Below, piece by piece: positions 21,074 through 25,812 of a stretch of 25,812 nucleotides of DNA (position 1 is the first letter of the stretch; every line of letters begins with the position of its first letter). Source of the DNA: a virus. Position numbers and translations under genes: made by a program. The notes beneath the pieces are model-generated. The model was not told the origin of the DNA, made no database searches, and saw only the letters and a program-made list of their open reading frames with translations. The stretch is taken from IMG/VR virus record IMGVR_UViG_3300044833_000309, positions 1-25,812 of that record; one strand, written 5' to 3'.

Positions 21074-22448
21074 TGTGGTTGGTCTCCATTGCGATGTGAT
21101 TGAAGTGGCGGCCGCTTGCAGCGTGCACCGCGTCGTCACCGGTTTGCGCCTGCCAGCGGCGGATGGCGGTGTCGACGTAGAGGGGATCAATCTCGAGGCC
21201 GCAGAAGCTGCGGCCGACGCGCTCTGCCGCCATCAACGTGCTGCCACTTCCCAGAAAGGGATCGAGGACGACATCACCGCGAGCGGAGCAATCAAGAATG
21301 GCGTCGGCGACAAGCGCGACCGGCTTCACCGTCGGATGCAGGGCCAATAGGTTGCCTTCCTCGGTGCCACGTCCGAGCGAATTGGCGCCCTGATAGCGCC
21401 AGACGTTCGAGCGTTGGCGCCCGAAGCAACCAAGCTGAATGTTGTTACGATGCGAAGCGGTGCCGTTTTTGAACACATGCACGAACTCGTGCTGGCTGCG
21501 GTAAAGTGAGCCCATGCCGCCGTTGTGCTTGACCCACACGCACGTGTTCTTATGCTCGGCGTAAACGGAATTTCCGGCCGCGAGTAGTTCTGCCGAATGG
21601 CGCCAGTCCATACAGATGAAGTGGATCGAACCGTCGATAGAGTGGTTCGCAAGTAGGGTAAAGGCGGTCAGCAGGAAGGTCTGGAACTGCGAGGAGGTCA
21701 TTTCTCCCGCCGCCATCGCGAATTCCCGGTGGCGGTGTGCGCCGAGGCCGGTCGCGTGGCCATCGATTTTTACGTTCCAAGGCGGGTCCGCGAAGACGAT
21801 GTTGGCCTTGTTGCGGTCCATCAAGGCCGCGTATGCCGCCGGATCGAGTGCGCTGCCGCAGACAACGCGATGACGACCGAGGACCCACAAGTCTCCGATC
21901 TGGCTGACGGGCCGACCAGCGGCTAGTTCCGGCACGACGTCGGGCGGCCCGTCGAGATCCAGATTGAGAGATTCGATCCGCAGGTCGATCTCGGCGACCT
22001 CGAAGCCCGTCACATCAATATCGAAGTCGAGATTGATCAGGGACAATTCGGAGAGCTGCTCGGCCAGCACCTTGTCGTCCCATTTGGAAATCTCTGCGAG
22101 ACGGGATTCCGCGATCGCGAATGCTTTCTTCTGTGCTTCGTTCAGGTGTGTCACCTGAATGGTCGGCACTTCGGTAAAGCCAAGGTCCCGTGCCGCGCTG
22201 ATGCGACCGACCCCGACCAGCACGCAGTCGGCCTCATCGACGACGATCGGAATCAGAAAGCCGAAGACACTGAGGCTGCGGCTGATCTTTTTGATCTGGC
22301 TCGGCGAATGAACCCGCAAGCTCTTTGCCGGCAGGGTCAGTTGGTCCGGCGATTTATAGATAACGCCGATCCTGGCAAGCTCGTTGCTAAGCTTGTGCAA
22401 CGGCGGCGGAGCATTCGGCTTTTCGGGAAGGCGATTGAAGGTTGTCAT
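21066..22448 (-). CDS. ParB-domain / DNA methyltransferase fusion
   Basis: The 460-residue product starts with a ParB/Sulfiredoxin-type domain (about 28-125: YKSPDQLTLPAKSLRVHSPS, FGFLIPIVVDEADCVLVGVG, GRISAARDLGFTEVPTIQV). It continues into a beta-class-like N4/N6 methyltransferase, with catalytic motif IV DPPW (221-224) before the SAM-binding motif I DPFLGSGST (396-404) and HPTVKPVAL (371-379). DPPW points to adenine-N6. These fusions are common in alphaproteobacterial prophages, modifying phage or host DNA. ATG 22448 with GGAG upstream was preferred to 22481. No cognate restriction enzyme is visible. Confidence 0.92.
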   Translation of the reverse strand: MTTFNRLPEKPNAPPPLHKLSNELARIGVIYKSPDQLTLPAKSLRVHSPSQIKKISRSLSVFGFLIPIVVDEADCVLVGVGRISAARDLGFTEVPTIQVTHLNEAQKKAFAIAESRLAEISKWDDKVLAEQLSELSLINLDFDIDVTGFEVAEIDLRIESLNLDLDGPPDVVPELAAGRPVSQIGDLWVLGRHRVVCGSALDPAAYAALMDRNKANIVFADPPWNVKIDGHATGLGAHRHREFAMAAGEMTSSQFQTFLLTAFTLLANHSIDGSIHFICMDWRHSAELLAAGNSVYAEHKNTCVWVKHNGGMGSLYRSQHEFVHVFKNGTASHRNNIQLGCFGRQRSNVWRYQGANSLGRGTEEGNLLALHPTVKPVALVADAILDCSARGDVVLDPFLGSGSTLMAAERVGRSFCGLEIDPLYVDTAIRRWQAQTGDDAVHAASGRHFNHIAMETNHND

Positions 22449-22506
22449 GTAGAGCTCCGTTTGAGTTAACGAAGCTCTCAACTACTCCCTGCAAATCAGA
22501 AAAAGT

Positions 22507-22527
22507 TGCACGTAAAATAAAAGTGCA
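22507..22527. promoter_or_regulatory. inverted repeat upstream of the methyltransferase
   Basis: TGCAC - 11 AT-rich bases - GTGCA, in the 90-bp gap between the methyltransferase start and the hypothetical gene. The form is that of a dimer-binding operator or a promoter spacer. No protein is assigned. Confidence 0.4.
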
Positions 22528-22538
22528 TTACCACTAGC

Positions 22539-22994
22539 TTATGCGCTGTCGGCCCGATGGAACTGAATCATCGAATCCCGAAGTATTCGAGGTTGGCCGC
22601 AGAGATCGCGCACCATATTCGTCCACGCGAAATGAATTTCGTGATCGGCAGTCCACTTTCTCGCTTCGTAATAGAGGTTGCGGATCCTCGTCGCCTCTGG
22701 AGTCACATAAGTCGCATACACCGGAATTGCGATTCTTGCTTCGATCGTTTCGACCGTCGCATGAGCTAATCTCGTCTTCGCCAACAAAGGTAGTTCACGA
22801 GCCAACATTTCCACGTTGCCTCCGACGATCTCAGCGAGGCCTCCGGACGCTGCCAGTGCCATCGCGACGTGCCTGATCGAGGCAAGGCGCCCATCGGGCT
22901 TAGCGAGGCGCACCCGCAGAAATTCAAAACGCACCCAAATGTCCTGACAAAATTCATACGTCAGTGCTTTCGGACGCCCACGAGTCGTCGCCAT
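22539..22994 (-). CDS. phage-module hypothetical protein, 151 aa
   Basis: The product MATTRGRPKALTYEFCQDIW, VRFEFLRVRLAKPDGRLASI, RHVAMALAASGGLAEIVGGN is mainly helical. It carries a start typical of small DNA-binding or replication-region proteins (TTRGRPKAL, with a possible AT-hook-like GRPK) and ends MVRDLCGQPRILRDSMIQFH. There is no membrane segment. It lies 58 bases upstream of the methyltransferase in the same direction. I recognise no named family. Confidence 0.65.
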   Translation of the reverse strand: MATTRGRPKALTYEFCQDIWVRFEFLRVRLAKPDGRLASIRHVAMALAASGGLAEIVGGNVEMLARELPLLAKTRLAHATVETIEARIAIPVYATYVTPEATRIRNLYYEARKWTADHEIHFAWTNMVRDLCGQPRILRDSMIQFHRADSA

Positions 22995-23497
22995 GTCAAA
23001 TCTCCAGAGATGAAGTATGTGTCGTGTAAATCAACGACATTCGCCGGCACAGTTTTCAGCTGTGGTAGACAACCATGTGCAAACCCAGAAAGCTTCGAAA
23101 TCGATACAGCGTCCGCAAGGCAGAGGCAGCTACAAAGGCTGTCTGAGGAAGTCGGCTCATCTAAAGTTGGCCGCACTGCGCTTGCGACGTAGATGTTCGA
23201 TAATGACTGCTCGACGCAGTCCTGCAAAAGCAAAACCGCCCATCAGAATTTCTCTGGGGCGGCTCTCGATCCACGTCTTCCGAATTCTGTCCTTGGTAGT
23301 GTGATTCGCACCTCGTTTCAAGAGTCATGAGAAGATGGAACTTAAAATAAGAGCCCAGGATAGAAAAAGAAGCATCCCAGGCATTTGCTTGCCGTCGATC
23401 GATCAGGAGCGCATTTACATTGGTGGCGTGTTTTTCCTATGTCGTCATTCGCATAATGAGCGGTTATGGAATGCGAAGTATGGCCACCCGCGTTCGA
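22995..23497. other. gene-poor stretch, about 500 bp
   Basis: No frame has a ribosome binding site and plausible product on either strand. A weak PEP-CTERM-like tail can be read on the minus strand near 23158-23260 but is not convincing. The stretch separates the phage module from the histidine kinase, both on the minus strand. Confidence 0.4.
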
Positions 23498-25480
23498 TCA
23501 CGATGGACTGTTTGAATGGTCAGGAAGCGTAAATTGAAAGGTGGCGCCACGCTGCTGGTTCGTGCTCGCCCAAAGGCGTCCGCCATGTGCCTCGATGATC
23601 GAACGGCAGATTGAGAGGCCCATCCCTAAACCGGTCGGCTTCGTCGTGTAGAAGGACTCGAACACCCGCTGGAGCATGGCTGCCTCTAGGCCCGGACCCG
23701 AATCCTGCACCGCGACCAACACGCCGCTGGATTCGTTTGTTCCTGTGCTGATCAGCAATTCTCTCGGCCCCTCGTTAGCAGCGCCCATTGTTTCGAGAGC
23801 ATTGACGATCAAGTTAAGCAGCACCTGCTGCAGTTGAACACGATCTGCCTCAATCACGGGTAGGTGGTTCGTCAATTCCGTTAAGACCGAAATGCCATAC
23901 TTCATCGCTTCGCCACGCGTGATTTCAATGATTTCGAGGATCACTTCATTGATCTCCAAACGATTCTTTTGAGGCGGTGCCTTCTTCATAAGCCCACGGA
24001 TCCGATCAATCACCTCGGCTGCACGGTGGCCATCCTCGACGATGTTAGTGAGCGTGTGCTGCACCTTATCCAGATGCGATGATCCAGCACGAAGCCAGCG
24101 CAGGGCAGCCTCCGCGTTGGTGACCATCGCGGCGATCGGCTGATTCACTTCATGGGCGATCGAGGCCGTGAGTTGTCCCATGGTCGCGACGCGGTTTGCA
24201 TGCGCCAGCTCCATCTGCATCTCACGGTAGCGCTGGTCGCTTTCTCGTGCCTCGGTTTCCGACCGCTTGCGCTCGCTGATATCGCGGCACACGTTCCCGA
24301 CGTTGACAGGCTGTCCCGTCTCGGGATCGTCGATCCGAAAGGCCGAATAGAGGACCGGGATCGGATCTCCAGTCTTGAAATGGCGGAAGCGCATCTCTCC
24401 CGACCAGCAACCCTTCTCCAGCACCGTCGGCCAAAGGATCTCATTCACGAACTGACGGTCCTCGGGGAACATGTAGTGAATTCCGCGCCTGGCCCTGGCT
24501 TCTTCCCAGCTGTCGAATCCGACCATTTTCATCCCGGCCTTGTTAAGGTAGATCGGCGTCCCTCCGCTGAGATCGGCAATCGCCATAAGGTCGGCCGCCT
24601 GCTCAACCAATGACGCCAAGTGTCGGCGCTCAAGCTCAGCGCGTTTGCGTTCTGTCACATCTACAGCAATACCAACAAACTCGATGAGCTCTCCATCTTC
24701 ATCGAGAACCGGATGACCTGAGGAATTGATGTACCTAACTGTTCCGTCAGGCATAAGAACCCTATACTCATCGAAGCTATCTACTCTTTCGCGAAGCGAC
24801 TCCTCAAAGCTCTTGGCTATCCGATCGCGATCCTCGGGGTGGATTCGCTGCCGAAAACTGTTGCGCGGCGGTAACCTCTCCCGTGGATCCAATCCGAAAA
24901 TTCGGAACATTTCCTCGGAGCAATAGAGCACCTTTTCGGTGCGGAGATCCCAAACCCAACTGCCCGTGTGAGTCAGCTTCTGCGCCTTGGCCAGATACGC
25001 CTCACTTCGCTGGAGCTTTTCCTGTGCCAATTTCTGTTGGATTGCGGCACCAGTGAGGTGCGTGATCTGGTCGATGACCTCTTGATCGCGCTGGGTTGGC
25101 CGGCGCGGCTCGCGATAATACATGGCGAACGTCGCAATTACTTCGCCTCGCGGCGCGAAAACCGGTGTGGACCAACACGCGCGCAGAGAATGGGGTAAGG
25201 CCAAGGCGCGATAGTCCGCCCACAACGGGTCGGTCGCGATGTCCTCCGCGATCACCGGTTCGCCGCGAAATGCGGCTGTCCCACAGGACCCCGCTGAGGG
25301 CCCAATCATTATGCCATTGATGGCGTCGGTATAGGCTTTTGGAAGGCTAGGCGCGCCACCATGCCGCAAGTGGTTGCCGTCCACCAATAAGATGGACGCG
25401 AGCACCTCGCCAGGTTGTGCCTCCACGAGCCGGCAAAGGCTATCGAGTATTTCAGCGAGCGAATTTCCTTTAGCCACCAT
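23498..25480 (-). CDS. GAF-PAS-PAS sensor histidine kinase
   Basis: The 660-residue soluble kinase has a GAF domain (about 1-155, with IGPSAGSCGTAAFRGEPVIA and ACWSTPVF). It is followed by PAS 1 (about 165-280, ending in VGIAVDVTERKR), PAS 2 (about 290-405, ending in NVCRDISERKR), HisKA and HATPase_c. The phosphoacceptor is His443 in SIAHEVNQPIAAMV. The ATP site shows the N-box (QQVLLNLIVNALETM, N560), G1 DSGPG (593-597), F-box FESFYTTK and G2 GLGMGLS (617-623). There is no transmembrane segment, so it senses a cytoplasmic signal. The HisKA form is like FixL/DctB-type kinases of rhizobia. An in-frame TAG upstream and CGGAG before ATG 25480 fix the start. No response regulator is adjacent. Confidence 0.95.
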   Translation of the reverse strand: MVAKGNSLAEILDSLCRLVEAQPGEVLASILLVDGNHLRHGGAPSLPKAYTDAINGIMIGPSAGSCGTAAFRGEPVIAEDIATDPLWADYRALALPHSLRACWSTPVFAPRGEVIATFAMYYREPRRPTQRDQEVIDQITHLTGAAIQQKLAQEKLQRSEAYLAKAQKLTHTGSWVWDLRTEKVLYCSEEMFRIFGLDPRERLPPRNSFRQRIHPEDRDRIAKSFEESLRERVDSFDEYRVLMPDGTVRYINSSGHPVLDEDGELIEFVGIAVDVTERKRAELERRHLASLVEQAADLMAIADLSGGTPIYLNKAGMKMVGFDSWEEARARRGIHYMFPEDRQFVNEILWPTVLEKGCWSGEMRFRHFKTGDPIPVLYSAFRIDDPETGQPVNVGNVCRDISERKRSETEARESDQRYREMQMELAHANRVATMGQLTASIAHEVNQPIAAMVTNAEAALRWLRAGSSHLDKVQHTLTNIVEDGHRAAEVIDRIRGLMKKAPPQKNRLEINEVILEIIEITRGEAMKYGISVLTELTNHLPVIEADRVQLQQVLLNLIVNALETMGAANEGPRELLISTGTNESSGVLVAVQDSGPGLEAAMLQRVFESFYTTKPTGLGMGLSICRSIIEAHGGRLWASTNQQRGATFQFTLPDHSNSPS

Positions 25481-25635
25481 AGGCTCCGTTTCTCCCCGGC
25501 GACCAACCGCTTCGGCAGCGCCAAGGGGGCCAACGCCTCCCTACTCACACGTTGACGCCTCCGCACGGGACTTTCAGTGCGGCCCTGTCGATGATCGAAA
25601 TCTTCCGATCTGGGTGCACCATGCGTCACACCAAG

Positions 25636-25812
25636 TCAGGCAGCTGCCCCATCCTTGCTGCGCTGTTGTTCGAAGTCGCGGCGGGCACCCTCGATTGCAG
25701 TGCGGTTGGCCTGAGCCCACGTCCAGAGCAAGTGTAAGGGCACAATCAGCGTTTTTCCGCGTTCGGTCAGCTCATAATCCACCCGTGGCGGATTCGTCGG
25801 GTAAACCGTTCG
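25636..25812 (-). CDS. HxlR-family transcriptional regulator, C-terminal part
   Basis: The frame enters from the right edge and stops at 25636-25638. The 58 visible residues read RTVYPTNPPRVDYELTERGK, TLIVPLHLLWTWAQANRTAI, EGARRDFEQQ then RSKDGAAA. The V-P-x-NPPRVDYELTERGKTL block is the wing and last helix of the HxlR winged-helix domain, and W-TWA follows as usual. HxlR proteins are dimeric regulators, often of redox or aldehyde stress genes. The N-terminal Cys and recognition helix lie outside the window, so target and ligand cannot be inferred. It is separated from the kinase start by about 155 bases. Confidence 0.9.
   Translation of the reverse strand, partial: RTVYPTNPPRVDYELTERGKTLIVPLHLLWTWAQANRTAIEGARRDFEQQRSKDGAAA

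Noticed and set aside
23158-23260. Minus-strand stretch reading ILMGGFAFAGLRRAV and LRRKRSAANFR, like a PEP-CTERM tail
   Set aside because: There is no PEP motif or tryptophan, and the hydrophobic part is too short and interrupted by charges; the similarity is probably chance.

Overview
The window looks like chromosome from a Bradyrhizobium or close relative (Nitrobacteraceae, Alphaproteobacteria). Supporting signs are moderately high GC with AT-rich islands, small H-NS-type proteins, PEP-CTERM proteins ending in a [16 protein letters not shown] type tail, a DUF1236-type secreted protein, many tiny Shine-Dalgarno-led genes, and the DUF3489/DUF2924/serine-recombinase cassette. This assignment is inference; there is no rRNA, tRNA or housekeeping marker here. 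I see no tRNA, rRNA or CRISPR array.

Layout. 0-7.3 kb: tail of a PEP-CTERM protein, an H-NS-like protein, an orphan HigA-type antitoxin, a complete IS3-family element (1365-2608) with 3-bp target duplications, small secreted or membrane proteins including a frameshifted DUF1236-type gene, a 445-residue protein built of about seven imperfect Pro/Glu-rich repeats, an orphan PEP-CTERM tail, and a second H-NS paralogue. 7.3-11.4 kb: accessory territory made mostly of very small minus-strand genes, several with frame breaks, carrying three copies of a 45-bp dispersed repeat. 11.4-13.1 kb: a compact module with a divergent ribbon-helix-helix regulator, an AT-rich inverted-repeat control region holding a near-consensus sigma-70 promoter, a structured 5' leader, four co-directional small genes (one an EPSLG-repeat protein) and a strong terminator. 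13.3-15.1 kb: a complete PEP-CTERM protein, a truncated zinc-binding-type gene and a conserved hypothetical. 15.5-18.5 kb: a minus-strand three-gene cassette (DUF3489, DUF2924, large serine recombinase) beside an XRE-type regulator, with a divergent lipoprotein. 19.1-23.0 kb: a phage-type minus-strand packaging module: a hypothetical protein, a ParB-domain/DNA methyltransferase fusion, DUF5681 (small-terminase-like) and a large terminase broken by a frameshift. 23.5-25.8 kb: a GAF-PAS-PAS histidine kinase and the end of an HxlR-family regulator.

Taken together this reads as a mosaic accessory region. It has an IS, a serine recombinase cassette, phage packaging genes without head or tail genes, and many decayed small genes, with H-NS-like proteins that could silence AT-rich foreign DNA. 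The region most likely to hold something undescribed is 7.8-13.1 kb: the 45-bp repeats and the RHH-controlled EPSLG operon. Several frame breaks (DUF1236 gene, 8.3-8.6 kb, 10.1 kb, terminase) are inferred from reading frames only and could be real decay or consensus errors.
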